A stretch of 64,000 nucleotides of DNA from DASSBG01 sp035699085 (GCA_035699085.1 DASSBG010000039.1:1-64000); one strand, 5' to 3'. Numbered from the stretch's first letter, positions 16,243 through 25,703 are shown. A program made the numbers and translations. Notes: generated by a model not told the origin, from the sequence alone.

Positions 16243-18186
16243 TCAAAGACCCCGCGCGACGCGGAAGCCGACGCGGCCGCTGCGCGTGGCGGCGTCGGCC
16301 GGCTGGCGATAGGCCGAGCGCTCCTGCTGCGGCGCGCTGCCCCACGAGCCACCGCGCACGACATGCGCGGCGCAGCCGGGATTGACCCAGGCGCTGCCGT
16401 CATGGGTGGCACGGGTGTAGTTGTCGTGCCAGCAGTCGGCGACCCACTCCGAGACGTTGCCGTCGATGTCGTAGAGGCCAAAGGGGTTGGGCTTGAAGCT
16501 CATCACCGGCGCCGGGCCCCAGTAACCGTCGCGGTAGCCGCGGAACGCATTGGACCAGCGCCGGCCGGTGTCGGACAGGTCGCGCGCGCCGGTGGTGTTC
16601 TCGACGGTTGCGTCCGGCACCCCGTTGCCCCACCAATACAGCGACGTGGTGCCGGCGCGCATCGCATATTCGAACTCGGCCTCGCTGGGCAGGCGGTAGG
16701 GCTTGCCGGTGCGCTGCGCCAGCCAGCGGACGTAGGCGCGGGCGTCGTTCCAGGAGACATTGACCACCGGGTCCTTGTCGTCGGCTTCGTGGCCGGCGTA
16801 GTCGTCGCTCCAGTCGACGCCGTCGACGTTGTGCATGCGCCCGGTGCGTTCGTCGTAGACGCTGGCGCTGCCGAGGCGCTTGGCGTCGGTCACGTACTTG
16901 GTGGCATTGACGAATTCGCGGAACTGGCCGACGGTGACCTCGGTGCGGCCAATTGCAAAGCCGAAGGCGATGGTCACCTGGTGTTGCGGCGCCTCGTTGG
17001 CGCGGTGGCCGGGTACCCCGTCACGGCTGCCCATCATGAACTCGCCGGTCGGAACCACCACCATCGCGGGCGCCTGCCCGGCGCGGTCAAGGAAACGGTC
17101 GTGGAACACCTGCCCCGGCTGGTAGCTGGCGTACAGCGTGGCGTTGCGCAGGCGCAGGTTGAACTCGTCGACCCCGGGCAGATCCGGGCTGATCGCCAGC
17201 GCCTTGTCGGCGAGCTTCCGGGCCAGCGCGTGGTCACCGCCGTCCAGCGCAGAGCGCGCTTGCGCCAGCACGTGCTCGGCCTGCTGCCGGCGCATGCCCT
17301 CGATGCGGCTGCGGGTGTCCTGCAGTTCCTGCGAATCGGGCGCGATGGCCGCGGCCTGGGCCAGCGCGGTATCGGCGGTCGCGTAATCATTCTGGGCGAC
17401 CGCCGCCAGTGCCTTGTCCAGCACCTGCCGCTGGATGCGAAGCAGCCCGGCACGTGCGACGGCATTGTGCGGGTCGATGTCCATCACCTGCTGGTACACG
17501 CCCAGCGCGTTGTCCGAAGCCGGCGCCAGCGCGTGGCCGCGCTTGAGCAGGTCCGCGGCGTGCGCCAGCAGCGGCGCGGCCTTGTCGTGGATCTTCAGGC
17601 GCTTTTCGACCTCGGCCACCTCCGCGTCGGCATCGGGCACCTGCTTCAGCTGCGCCAGGATGGTCCGCGCCGCCTGGTCGTCGCCGTGCGCCAGCGCCTT
17701 CTGCGCACGCAGCGCCAGTTGCCGCGCCACGCTGACCATGCCGGCGCGCGCCGCACGGTTGTCCGGCAGCGAGGCCAGCACCTTGGCGTAGAGGGCCTTG
17801 GCGCTGTCGTCGCCGCCGATCAACCGGCCCTTGTCCAACGCCGCGTCGGCCTGCTTCAGCCAGTCCGCGACCTGCTCGCTGATCGGGGCGCCATGGCCGC
17901 CTGCGCCGGCGTCGCGGCTGCGGATTCGCGCCAGAATCACGCTGCTCGGCGCCATTGAAATCGGCGGCCCGGCCTGCGCCGGCGAGGCGGCTCCGCGCCG
18001 TGGCCGCTGATCAAAGCCCATCGGCTGCCCGCCCGCGCCTGCCGCCAGGCCAGCCGACGCCTGCGGCGAGTGCTGCACATGCAAGGCATCGGGAAAGAAG
18101 CGATAGGCCAAGGCGAAGGCCAGCAGCAACACGCCGGCGGCGGCACCGATCTGGCGTTGGCGATTGAATGTCTGCGATTCCGGCAT
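16243..18186 (-). CDS. SUMF1/FGE-sulfatase domain protein with TPR-like repeats
   Basis: 647 residues. A membrane segment at about 12-30 anchors it, with most of the protein probably periplasmic. Residues 105-360 are helical repeats resembling TPRs, and 382-646 are a SUMF1 domain (VVVPTGEFMMGS, VTVGQFREFV, PVVNVSWNDARAY, RLPSEAEFEYA, FGLYDIDGNVSEWV, VVRGGSWGS). In true formylglycine-generating enzymes the segment after RGGSW carries two active-site Cys; here it reads GSAPQQERSAYRQP and lacks them, so sulfatase activation is unlikely. Perhaps a scaffold or another SUMF1-fold activity. No partner is visible nearby. Confidence 0.86.
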   Translation of the reverse strand: MPESQTFNRQRQIGAAAGVLLLAFALAYRFFPDALHVQHSPQASAGLAAGAGGQPMGFDQRPRRGAASPAQAGPPISMAPSSVILARIRSRDAGAGGHGAPISEQVADWLKQADAALDKGRLIGGDDSAKALYAKVLASLPDNRAARAGMVSVARQLALRAQKALAHGDDQAARTILAQLKQVPDADAEVAEVEKRLKIHDKAAPLLAHAADLLKRGHALAPASDNALGVYQQVMDIDPHNAVARAGLLRIQRQVLDKALAAVAQNDYATADTALAQAAAIAPDSQELQDTRSRIEGMRRQQAEHVLAQARSALDGGDHALARKLADKALAISPDLPGVDEFNLRLRNATLYASYQPGQVFHDRFLDRAGQAPAMVVVPTGEFMMGSRDGVPGHRANEAPQHQVTIAFGFAIGRTEVTVGQFREFVNATKYVTDAKRLGSASVYDERTGRMHNVDGVDWSDDYAGHEADDKDPVVNVSWNDARAYVRWLAQRTGKPYRLPSEAEFEYAMRAGTTSLYWWGNGVPDATVENTTGARDLSDTGRRWSNAFRGYRDGYWGPAPVMSFKPNPFGLYDIDGNVSEWVADCWHDNYTRATHDGSAWVNPGCAAHVVRGGSWGSAPQQERSAYRQPADAATRSGRVGFRVARGL

Positions 18187-18257
18187 GGCCTGCTATCGTG
18201 CAGCCTCGATTGCGTAGTGTACTTGGCGCTGCGCCGACCGACTGACGAGGAGTTCCC

Positions 18258-19412
18258 GTGCCCCGAGCCGAGCCGCAGTGGATCGACGACGACGCCGCGC
18301 TCGATGCGCTCATCGAGCCGTGGCCCGAGCCACTGGTGCTCGGCGTCGACACAGAGTTCATGCGCCGCAACACCTTTTTTCCGCAGCTTGCGCTGCTCCA
18401 GGTCGCCGCCGGCGGCCAGGTGGCGCTGGTCGACCCGCTGGCCTGCCGCGCCAACGAACGGTTCCGCCAGCGGCTGGAGGACCCGGCCACGATCTGCATC
18501 ATGCACAGCGCCGGCGAGGACATGGAGGCGCTGTCGTCCTGGCTGCCGCGCGGCCCGGCGCGGCTGTTCGACACCCAGATCGCCGCCGACATGGCCGGCA
18601 TGGGCGCCGGCATCAGCTACCGCGCGCTGGTGCTGTCGGTCATCGGCGCCGACCTCGACAAGGGCGAGACGCGCTCCGACTGGCTGCGCCGCCCGCTCAG
18701 CCCCTCGCAGCGCGACTACGCGGCGCTGGACGTGCTGCACCTGCACGCGCTGCACGCCTATCTGCACGCCAAGCTGGTCGAGCGCGGCCGGCTGGAGTGG
18801 CTTTACGAGGACAGCGCACGGCTGTGCGCCCGCGCCGACCGCGAGCAGATCGATCCCCAACCGCAACGCGGCCTGCGCGGCGCCAGCGGCTGGCCGGCCG
18901 AGCAGCAGGCGTTGCTGCGCCAGATCCTGCTCTGGCGTGAGCGCAGCGCGCGCGAGCTCGACGCGCCACGGCCTTGGCTGATCGACGACAAGCTGGCGCT
19001 GTCGCTGGCCGCCGAGCCGCCGGCCACGCCCGAGGCGCTGTTTGAGCGGGTGCGCGGGCAGCGTGCCCTGCGCGGGCCGCAACGCCGGGCGCTGTTCGAA
19101 CTGCTGCAGCGGCCGCTGGAGCCGGCCGAGATCGAGAACACCGACGAGATCGCGCCGCTGCCGACGCGCGCCGACCGGGCCGCCCTCGAGGCGATGAAGC
19201 AGGCGGTCAACGCGCTGGCCTCGGAGCTGGACATGAGCGCCGGCCTGCTCTGCCCGCGCCGGTTGCTGGAAGAGCTGCTGATGACGCGGCGCTGGCCACA
19301 GGGCCTCGAAGGCTGGCGGCGGCCGCTGCTGGAACCGCGGCTGTCGCCGCTGCTGCTTCGCAGCGGGACCGGGGAGCGGGGACCGGGGACCGGGGGCGAT
19401 GCCGTGGCGTGA
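18258..19412 (+). CDS. rnd: Ribonuclease D
   Basis: 384 residues from a GTG start with GAGGAG upstream. The 3'-5' exonuclease acts in tRNA 3' maturation. The DEDDy site is complete: VDTEF (Asp31, Glu33), HSAGEDME, FDTQIAADM and SQRDYAALDV. A C-terminal HRDC domain follows (about 210-290). It lies just upstream of a tRNA gene. The last dozen residues (GTGERGPGTGGDAVA) come from a GGGACCG array, so the tail is probably not ancestral. Confidence 0.93.
   Translation: MPRAEPQWIDDDAALDALIEPWPEPLVLGVDTEFMRRNTFFPQLALLQVAAGGQVALVDPLACRANERFRQRLEDPATICIMHSAGEDMEALSSWLPRGPARLFDTQIAADMAGMGAGISYRALVLSVIGADLDKGETRSDWLRRPLSPSQRDYAALDVLHLHALHAYLHAKLVERGRLEWLYEDSARLCARADREQIDPQPQRGLRGASGWPAEQQALLRQILLWRERSARELDAPRPWLIDDKLALSLAAEPPATPEALFERVRGQRALRGPQRRALFELLQRPLEPAEIENTDEIAPLPTRADRAALEAMKQAVNALASELDMSAGLLCPRRLLEELLMTRRWPQGLEGWRRPLLEPRLSPLLLRSGTGERGPGTGGDAVA
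19364..19397. repeat. GGGACCG array overlapping the rnd stop region
   Basis: Units GGGACCG, GGGAGCG, GGGACCG and GGGACCG are read as part of rnd. This is the third case in the window of a heptamer array extending a C-terminus. Confidence 0.88.
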
Positions 19413-19490
19413 GCTTGCGGCGGCGCACCCGCTGCGGGCGGGCGGAGTACCGTGACGACCTGGCAGCGTGCACCGGCGGTCGCGCGCCAC

Positions 19491-19519
19491 TTGGCGCGGC
19501 CTGGGCGCCGCGCTATGAT
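19491..19519 (+). promoter_or_regulatory. Promoter of tRNA-Ala
   Basis: TTGGCG (19491-19496) as -35, a 17-base spacer and TATGAT (19514-19519) as -10 lie 13 bases before the mature tRNA 5' end. The spacing is ideal and the -10 matches the consensus at five of six bases. Confidence 0.75.
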
Positions 19520-19532
19520 GCGCGGCTCGCGT

Positions 19533-19608
<76 letters not shown>

Positions 19609-19623
19609 ATCGAACCAGCATGG

Positions 19624-19652
19624 AAAGGCCGGCATTCGTTGCCGGCCTTTTT
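19624..19652 (+). terminator. Rho-independent terminator of tRNA-Ala
   Basis: A 10-base perfect stem AAAGGCCGGC, loop ATTCGTT, complement GCCGGCCTTT and further T residues. It starts 16 bases after the CCA end. Confidence 0.92.
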
Positions 19653-19798
19653 GTTGCCGCGCGTCCGGCATTGCGGCTCGCGCAGGGCCGGGTTGGCGCG
19701 TGGGCCGGGTTGGTGCCGCAGGCGCGTGACCCGTGCCGACCCGCGGCGCCGGCGCGCATTCATGGGCGATTGCGGATCGGCCGGATAGCGTGGATCCC

Positions 19799-20137
19799 AT
19801 GGGACGCTTCGCCGACAACGTCTACTGCGACCCCGACAGCATCCATCGCATCGAGCAGCTGGCAAACCAGTTGCCAAGCGGCGCGAACGTGTGCCTGACG
19901 CTGTTCGATGGCACCCAAGTCGCGGGCGTCGTCGCGGAGCGCCCCATTGTCCAGACCTTCAACGACGGCGACGGCAACGAGGGCATCAACTGCATGCTGC
20001 GCCTGGAAGGCCACGACGTCGCCGACAACGGCGGCTACCTCTGGCTGGACCAGGTCGCCGAGGTCGAGCAATCGCAGCCGCTGCTGCACGACGCCACCGA
20101 AGTCACCTCTCCCCCAAGCAACAGGTTGGCCCCATGA
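19799..20137 (+). CDS. DUF3247 family protein
   Basis: 112 residues from the ATG at 19799 (MGRFADNVYCDPDSIHRIE). The pattern with VCLTLFDGTQVAGVVAERP and QTFNDGDGNEGINCMLRLE matches DUF3247, a small family I know mainly from Xanthomonadales. No signal peptide or membrane segment; probably a cytoplasmic SH3-like beta protein, function unknown. Its stop overlaps the start of the next gene in ATGA, so the two are translationally coupled. Confidence 0.85.
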   Translation: MGRFADNVYCDPDSIHRIEQLANQLPSGANVCLTLFDGTQVAGVVAERPIVQTFNDGDGNEGINCMLRLEGHDVADNGGYLWLDQVAEVEQSQPLLHDATEVTSPPSNRLAP

Positions 20138-20304
20138 ACAGCAAGCCCACCCATACCTGCGCCCACGCGCCGTGCCGCTGCAAGGTCGACGCGAACCAGA
20201 CGTATTGCAGCGACGCTTGCCGCCAGTCCGACAACGAACGAGGCGGCGACCGCTCCGGGCCGGCCGGTGCCTGCCCTTGCGGGCATGATGCCTGCCGAAT
20301 GTGA
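20134..20304 (+). CDS. Small metallothionein-like protein
   Basis: 56 residues with eight Cys at 9, 14, 16, 25, 29, 47, 49 and 54, plus His near the clusters. The pattern CAHAPCRCKV, YCSDAC and CPCGHDAC follows the bacterial SmtA-type metallothioneins, which bind Zn, Cd or Cu in thiolate clusters, though the middle is Gly/Asp/Arg-rich and the protein is short. It starts within the stop codon of the DUF3247 gene (ATGA). Confidence 0.8.
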   Translation: MNSKPTHTCAHAPCRCKVDANQTYCSDACRQSDNERGGDRSGPAGACPCGHDACRM

Positions 20305-20430
20305 GGCTGCAAGACGCGCCGTCGGTTGCGTGAAAAGGAGCTGAACGGAACCCGCCGGTCCGGCGGCAGCGTTTCAGGAGCATTAATGGTGGCGCCGTAG
20401 GCTGAACGGCATCGCCCAAGGAGATTCGAC

Positions 20431-21138
20431 ATGCGCGCCACGCCGTTGCTGCCTACCTCCCGCCGGCGATTCCTCCGGGCCGCCGCGTTGGTGCCCGCGG
20501 CCGTCGCCGCCGGGTGCGCTTCACCATCGGGCCACCGCTCCGGCGCACCGCAGCATGCTTTCTTCACCGCCGCGGAAGCCGAGTTCATCGACGCGGCCAC
20601 CAATCGGCTGATCCCCAACGACGAGCTCGGGCCAGGCGCCAACCAGGCCGGCGTCACCGGCTTCCTCGACGTGCAGCTGGCGGGCGCCTATGGCCGCGCC
20701 TCGCGCTGGTACATGCGCGGCCCCTGGGCCGACGGAACCGACGAGCAGGGCTACCAGAGCAGGCTGACGCCGGCGGAAATGTACCGGGCGGCGATCGCCG
20801 CGATCGACGACAAGTGCGTGGCACTTCGCGGCAAGCGCTTCGCTGCGCTTGACGACAAGGCCCAGGACGATGTGCTCGCGCAGATCGAAAGCGGCTCGCT
20901 GGGGCTGCACGGCGTGCCGGAGAAACAGTTTTTCCAGCTGCTGTGGCAGAACACCCAGGAAGGCTATCTCGCCGACCCCGTCTACGGCGGCAACCGCGAC
21001 TTCGCCGGCTGGAAACTGATCGGCTTCCCCGGGCCGCGCTACAACTACCTCGACGAGATCGAGCACTACGGTCAACGCTACACCCGGCCCTTCGTCAGCC
21101 TCGCCGGCCGCGATCCCGACAACCAGCGCGAGGCTTGA
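20431..21138 (+). CDS. Gluconate 2-dehydrogenase subunit 3 family protein (Tat substrate)
   Basis: 235 residues. A twin-arginine signal (SRRRFLRAA, 10-18) is followed by a possible lipobox ending at Cys29. The remainder is a gluconate_2-dh3 domain (FFTAAEAEFIDAATNRLIPND, FFQLLWQNTQEGYLADPVYGGNRDFAGWKLIGFPG). In known membrane-bound dehydrogenases this small subunit accompanies the flavoprotein across the membrane by the Tat route. Here the flavoprotein gene follows after 4 bases and lacks its own signal, which fits hitchhiking export. Confidence 0.92.
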   Translation: MRATPLLPTSRRRFLRAAALVPAAVAAGCASPSGHRSGAPQHAFFTAAEAEFIDAATNRLIPNDELGPGANQAGVTGFLDVQLAGAYGRASRWYMRGPWADGTDEQGYQSRLTPAEMYRAAIAAIDDKCVALRGKRFAALDDKAQDDVLAQIESGSLGLHGVPEKQFFQLLWQNTQEGYLADPVYGGNRDFAGWKLIGFPGPRYNYLDEIEHYGQRYTRPFVSLAGRDPDNQREA

Positions 21139-21142
21139 GCCG

Positions 21143-22903
21143 GTGGCCAGGCGACTGCCGGCGGTGGACGTGGTGCTGGTGGGCTTTGGCTGGACGGCTT
21201 CGATCATCGCGCAGGAGCTGACCGACGCCGGCGTGCAGGTGCTGGCGCTGGAGCGTGGCGAATTCCGCGACACCGTGCCCGACTTCGCCACCACGCACAT
21301 CCAGGACGAGCTGCGCTACGCGGTGCGAAAGCAGATTTTCGAGTCGCCGAAGCGCGAGACGCTGACCTTCCGCAACAAGCGCTCGCAGCAGGCACTGCCG
21401 ATGCGCCACCTCGGTTCGTTCATGCCGGCCGCCGGCGTCGGCGGTGCCGGCGTGCACTGGAACGGCCAGACCTGGCGCTTCCTGCCCGGCGACTTCGTGA
21501 TCAAGACGCGCACCACCGAGCGCTACGGCGCGGGCTTCATCCCCAAGGACATGCAGCTGCAGGACTGGGGCGTGACCTACGAGCAACTGGAGCCGCATTA
21601 CGACAGGTTCGAATACCTGTGCGGCATCTCCGGCCAGGCCGGCAACATCAACGGCACCCTGCAGCCGGGCGGCAATCCGTTCGAGGGCCCGCGCCGGCGC
21701 GGCTATCCGCTGCCGCCACTGAAGCGCGCCGCGGCGACCGAGCTGTTTGACCACGCGGCCAAGGAGGTCGGCTTCCATTCGTTCCCCTGCCCGGCCGCCA
21801 ACACCTCCAAGCCCTACCGCAACCCGCTCGGCGTGCAGATGGGCGAGTGCACCTACTGCGGCTTCTGCGAATGGTTCGGCTGCGGCAACTACTCCAAGGC
21901 CAGCCCGCAGACCACCATCCTGCCGGTGCTGCTGAAGAAGGACAATTTCAGCTACCGCACGCACTGCGACGTGGTGCGGGTAAACACCGATTCCACCGGC
22001 AAGCGCGCCACCGGCGTCAATTATGTCGACATCCATGACCAGGAATACGAGCAGCCGGCTTCGATGGTGGTGCTGTGCGCCTACGCCCAGCACAACGTGC
22101 ACCTGCTGCTGCTCTCGCGCATCGGCAGGCCCTACGATCCCGAAAGCGGCACCGGCGTGGTCGGGCGCAATTACGCCTACCAGATCACCTCGTCGGTCGA
22201 CGTGTTCCAGAAGGAGATCCTCAACCCGTTCATGGGCGCCGGCGCCCTGGGCCAGGCAGTCGACGACTTCAACACCGTCAACTTCGACCACGGCCCGCAT
22301 GGCTTCATCGGCGGCGGCTACATCGCCCTCTGGAACACCGGTGGCCGGCCCATCCTGCAGCACCACCTGCCCAAGGAGGCGCCGACGTGGGGCAGCGGCT
22401 GGAAGAAGGCGATGCACGAGAACTACCTCACCGCCACCTCGATCGCCACCCACGGCAGCGTCATGAGCAGCCGGCAGAACTACCTGGACCTCGACCCGAC
22501 CTACACCGACGCCTACGGCAACCCGATGCTGCGGCTGACCTTCGACTTCCGCGACAACGAACTGCGCATGTCGCATTTCCTCACCGAGAAGGCCAAGCTG
22601 ATTGCGCAGGCGATGAAGGCGACCTCGATCCACGCCAGGTTCCGCAAGGGGCCGTATTCGATCGTTCCCTACCAGACCACCCACAACACCGGCGGCGCGG
22701 TGATGGGCAGCGACCCGTCCACCAGCTTCGTCAACCCCTACCTGCAGTCATGGGACGTGCCCAACCTCTGGGTGATGGGCGCCAGCGTGTTTCCGCAGAA
22801 CCCCGGCTACAACCCGACCGGCACGGTCGGCGCACTGACCTACTGGGCGGCGCAGGCGATGCGCCGCTACCTGAAGAACCCCGGCCCGTTGGTGACGGCA
22901 TGA
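21143..22903 (+). CDS. GMC-family FAD dehydrogenase, large subunit (gluconate 2-dehydrogenase-like)
   Basis: 586 residues from a GTG start. The N-terminal FAD-binding strand-loop VVLVGFGWTASIIAQEL is a GFGW variant of GxGxxG, and the C-terminal GMC_oxred_C region includes HNTGGAVMG and NPGYNPTGTVGALTYW. Cys-rich stretches (CTYCGFCEWFGCGNYSK) occur in the middle, as in membrane-bound gluconate or sorbitol dehydrogenases, where a [3Fe-4S] cluster sits. It oxidises a sugar or sugar acid in the periplasm and should pass electrons to the cytochrome subunit encoded next. The exact substrate (gluconate, sorbitol, 2-ketogluconate) cannot be read from sequence. Confidence 0.9.
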   Translation: MARRLPAVDVVLVGFGWTASIIAQELTDAGVQVLALERGEFRDTVPDFATTHIQDELRYAVRKQIFESPKRETLTFRNKRSQQALPMRHLGSFMPAAGVGGAGVHWNGQTWRFLPGDFVIKTRTTERYGAGFIPKDMQLQDWGVTYEQLEPHYDRFEYLCGISGQAGNINGTLQPGGNPFEGPRRRGYPLPPLKRAAATELFDHAAKEVGFHSFPCPAANTSKPYRNPLGVQMGECTYCGFCEWFGCGNYSKASPQTTILPVLLKKDNFSYRTHCDVVRVNTDSTGKRATGVNYVDIHDQEYEQPASMVVLCAYAQHNVHLLLLSRIGRPYDPESGTGVVGRNYAYQITSSVDVFQKEILNPFMGAGALGQAVDDFNTVNFDHGPHGFIGGGYIALWNTGGRPILQHHLPKEAPTWGSGWKKAMHENYLTATSIATHGSVMSSRQNYLDLDPTYTDAYGNPMLRLTFDFRDNELRMSHFLTEKAKLIAQAMKATSIHARFRKGPYSIVPYQTTHNTGGAVMGSDPSTSFVNPYLQSWDVPNLWVMGASVFPQNPGYNPTGTVGALTYWAAQAMRRYLKNPGPLVTA

Positions 22904-24177
22904 GGCATGGCGTCCTGCTGGCCGTTCTGTTGGCCCTGCCGGCCGGGATGCCGGGCGCCGCGGAGCCGCCGCCGCAACACGCGCGCACCGCGCCCGGCCC
23001 CTACCCGACCATCGCGCGCGGCCGCTACCTGACCCGCATCGCCGACTGCAAGGCCTGCCACACGGCCGACAACGGCGTGCCCTTTGCCGGCCAGCGCGCG
23101 GTACCGACGCCCTTCGGCACCATCTACTCGACCAACATCACGCCTGACAAAACCACCGGCATCGGCCGCTACAGCGACGAGGACTTCTGGCGCGCGATGC
23201 ATCTGGGCATCGATCGCACGGGGCGACACATGTACCCGGCCTTCCCCTACCAGTTCTACTCGCGCATGAGCCGCGCAGACGTGCTCTCGATCAAGGCTTA
23301 CCTGGACACGCTCGACCCGGTCCGGATGGAGAACAAGCCGGTGGAGCTGCCCTGGCCGATGAGCATGCGCTGGGTGATGAAGGTCTGGAACGGAATGTAT
23401 TTCGATCCGGGCGTGTACCAGCCCGATCCGCACAAGTCGGCCCAGTGGAACCGCGGCGCCTATCTGGTGCAGGGCGCCGGGCACTGCGCGGCCTGCCATT
23501 CGCCCAAGAACATGCTTGGCGCGCCCGATCTGGACAACCCGCTGGGCGGCGGCATGGCCGAGAACGTCTTCGCGCCCAACCTTGGCAATGGCAAGCGCGA
23601 CGGCCTCGGCTTGTGGACGGCCGCCGACATCGCCGAATACCTGCACACCGGGTCAAACCGCTGGAGCGCTGCCGCCGGACCGATGGCCGAGGTGGTACAG
23701 CAATCGACGCAATACCTCAGCCAGGCGGACGTGCGCGCGATTGCCACCTACCTGAAGGACTTGCCGAAGCAATCGGACGACAGCGGCGACGACGAGGCGC
23801 CCGCTCACCACATCGACGAGGACGTAATGGCGCGTGGCAAGGCGGTCTACGTCGACAACTGCGAAGGCTGCCACATGCGCGACGGCAGGGGATTGGCCGA
23901 TGTGTTTCCGCCGCTGGCCGACACCTCGGCGATCCAGGCGGCGCAGGCGCAGACGCTGATCGAGGCGGTGCTGGTCGGCGCGCAAAAGCCGGCTACCCGC
24001 GCCAGGCCTACGGGGCTTAGAATGCCATCGTTCGCGGACAAACTGGATGACGGGGAGATTGCAGCGGTGATCACCTACATTCGCAATGCCTGGGGCAACC
24101 ACGCCTCGCCGGCCTCAACGGGCGACGTAGCGAACTTGCGCAGCATATTGCGCAACGGGCCGCCCCCGCAGTCATGA
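22900..24177 (+). CDS. Triheme cytochrome c subunit of the GMC dehydrogenase
   Basis: 425 residues with a signal peptide (1-21) and three heme c sites: CKACH (from Cys50), CAACH (from Cys196) and CEGCH (from Cys321), the triplicated class I layout of alcohol and gluconate dehydrogenase cytochrome subunits. It overlaps the flavoprotein gene by 4 bases and the next gene by 4. It should carry electrons from the flavoprotein to ubiquinone or a soluble cytochrome. No C-terminal membrane helix is obvious. Confidence 0.92.
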   Translation: MRHGVLLAVLLALPAGMPGAAEPPPQHARTAPGPYPTIARGRYLTRIADCKACHTADNGVPFAGQRAVPTPFGTIYSTNITPDKTTGIGRYSDEDFWRAMHLGIDRTGRHMYPAFPYQFYSRMSRADVLSIKAYLDTLDPVRMENKPVELPWPMSMRWVMKVWNGMYFDPGVYQPDPHKSAQWNRGAYLVQGAGHCAACHSPKNMLGAPDLDNPLGGGMAENVFAPNLGNGKRDGLGLWTAADIAEYLHTGSNRWSAAAGPMAEVVQQSTQYLSQADVRAIATYLKDLPKQSDDSGDDEAPAHHIDEDVMARGKAVYVDNCEGCHMRDGRGLADVFPPLADTSAIQAAQAQTLIEAVLVGAQKPATRARPTGLRMPSFADKLDDGEIAAVITYIRNAWGNHASPASTGDVANLRSILRNGPPPQS

Positions 24178-25703
24178 ACGGACTCGATCTCGGCGCCGGC
24201 ATCGATCTCGCCGACCTTCCCGACGGCGGCATGCTCAGCGGCCACGTCGGCGAGCACGAGGTGCTGGTCGCCCGGCGCGGGGGGGAATACTTCGCGGTCG
24301 ACGCCCATTGCACGCACCAGGGCGGACCGTTGGCGGAGGGCCTGCTGCTCGGCGATCGAGTGCGTTGTCCGTGGCACCACGCCTGCTTCAACCTGCGCAG
24401 CGGCATCGCCGAGCGCGCGCCGGCACTGGAGGCGCTGTCGTGTTGGCGGGTCGAGGAGCGGGGCGGAAAGGTCTACGTGGGCCAGAAGCTGCCGGCGGTA
24501 CTGCCCAAGCCGGCGCCCGACGAGCTCGTGCATCCGCGTCGCGCGGTGATCATTGGCGGTGGCGCCGCGGGTCACGCCGCTGCCGAGGCGCTGCGGGCCG
24601 AGGGCTACGAAGGCGAGCTGGTCATGCTCAGTGACGACGACGCGCCCGCCTATGACCGGACGCACCTGTCCAAGGGCTTCCTCGCCGGCCAGGTCGGCGA
24701 GGACGAACTGCCGCTGCGCCCGGCCGATTTCTACCGCAAGCACCGCATCGACCTGCGGCTGCAAACGCCGGTCGAATCGCTGGACGCCGACAAGCGGCAG
24801 GTACGGCTTGGCGGCGGCGAGCAATTGCCCTTCGACGTGCTGCTGCTGGCGACGGGCGCGGAACCGGTGCGGCTGGACCTGCCCGGCGCCGACCTGCCGC
24901 ACGTGCGTACCTTGCGCAGCCGCGACGATGGCGTGGAGCTGGCCCGGCGCGCCGAGGGCCTGCGTCACGCGGTGGTCATCGGCGCCGGCTTCATCGGTCT
25001 CGAGGTGGCCGCGGCGCTGCGCCAGCGTGGCGTCGAAGTGCATGTGGTGGCGCGCGAATCCGTGCTGATGGAAAAGGTGCTGGGGCCGCGGGTTGGCCAG
25101 TTCCTGCGCGCGTTGCACGAGTCGCACGGGGTGGTGTTCCATTTCGGTGCCAACGTCCGCCGAATCCACCCGGAGGCGGTGGAACTGGATGACGGCAGCC
25201 GCGTCGCCGCCGAACTGGTGGTGGTCGGCGTGGGCGTGCGGCCGCGAACCGGCCTCGCCGAGCGCGCCGGCCTGGTCTGCGACCGCGGCGTGCAGGTGGA
25301 TGCCAGCCTGGAAACCAGCGTGCCCGGCATCTTTGCCGCCGGCGACATCGCCCGCTACCCCGACGTGCGCAGCGGCGACAACGTGCGCATCGAGCACTGG
25401 GTCGTGGCGGAGCGCATGGGCCAGTGCGCCGCGCGCAACATGCTCGGCCTCGGCCAGGGTTTCCACGACGTGCCATTCTTCTGGACGGCTCAATACGACT
25501 GCAACCTCAACTACGTCGGCCACGCCGAAGACTGGGACAGTGCCGACTTCGACGGCCAGCTTGACCTGGATTGCCAGGATTGCGCCGTGCGCTACCGCCG
25601 CGGCGACGCGCTGCTGGCTGTGGCAACGGTCAACCGCGACATCGAGTCGCTGCGCTGCGAGCTGGAACTGGAACAGGCGACCGCGGGTCGGAAGCGCGCA
25701 TGA
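24174..25703 (+). CDS. Rieske-domain FAD/NAD-dependent oxidoreductase
   Basis: 509 residues. An N-terminal Rieske [2Fe-2S] domain (Cys46, His48, Cys65, His68) is fused to a pyridine-nucleotide disulphide reductase fold with FAD loop VIIGGGAAGHAAAEAL (about 122) and NAD loop VVIGAGFIGLEVAAAL (about 263), then the FAD closing block FAAGDIARYPD. The layout is like AIFM3/ferredoxin-reductase fusion proteins. No export signal, so it is cytoplasmic, which is odd for an operon of periplasmic dehydrogenase subunits. It may recycle reduced cofactors or defend against oxidants. Confidence 0.9.
   Translation: MNGLDLGAGIDLADLPDGGMLSGHVGEHEVLVARRGGEYFAVDAHCTHQGGPLAEGLLLGDRVRCPWHHACFNLRSGIAERAPALEALSCWRVEERGGKVYVGQKLPAVLPKPAPDELVHPRRAVIIGGGAAGHAAAEALRAEGYEGELVMLSDDDAPAYDRTHLSKGFLAGQVGEDELPLRPADFYRKHRIDLRLQTPVESLDADKRQVRLGGGEQLPFDVLLLATGAEPVRLDLPGADLPHVRTLRSRDDGVELARRAEGLRHAVVIGAGFIGLEVAAALRQRGVEVHVVARESVLMEKVLGPRVGQFLRALHESHGVVFHFGANVRRIHPEAVELDDGSRVAAELVVVGVGVRPRTGLAERAGLVCDRGVQVDASLETSVPGIFAAGDIARYPDVRSGDNVRIEHWVVAERMGQCAARNMLGLGQGFHDVPFFWTAQYDCNLNYVGHAEDWDSADFDGQLDLDCQDCAVRYRRGDALLAVATVNRDIESLRCELELEQATAGRKRA

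Noticed and set aside
16189..17958. 589-codon plus-strand open frame opposite the SUMF1 gene
   Set aside because: Antisense frame with Val/Arg/Gly/Asp bias; the minus-strand gene has clear SUMF1 and TPR patterns.
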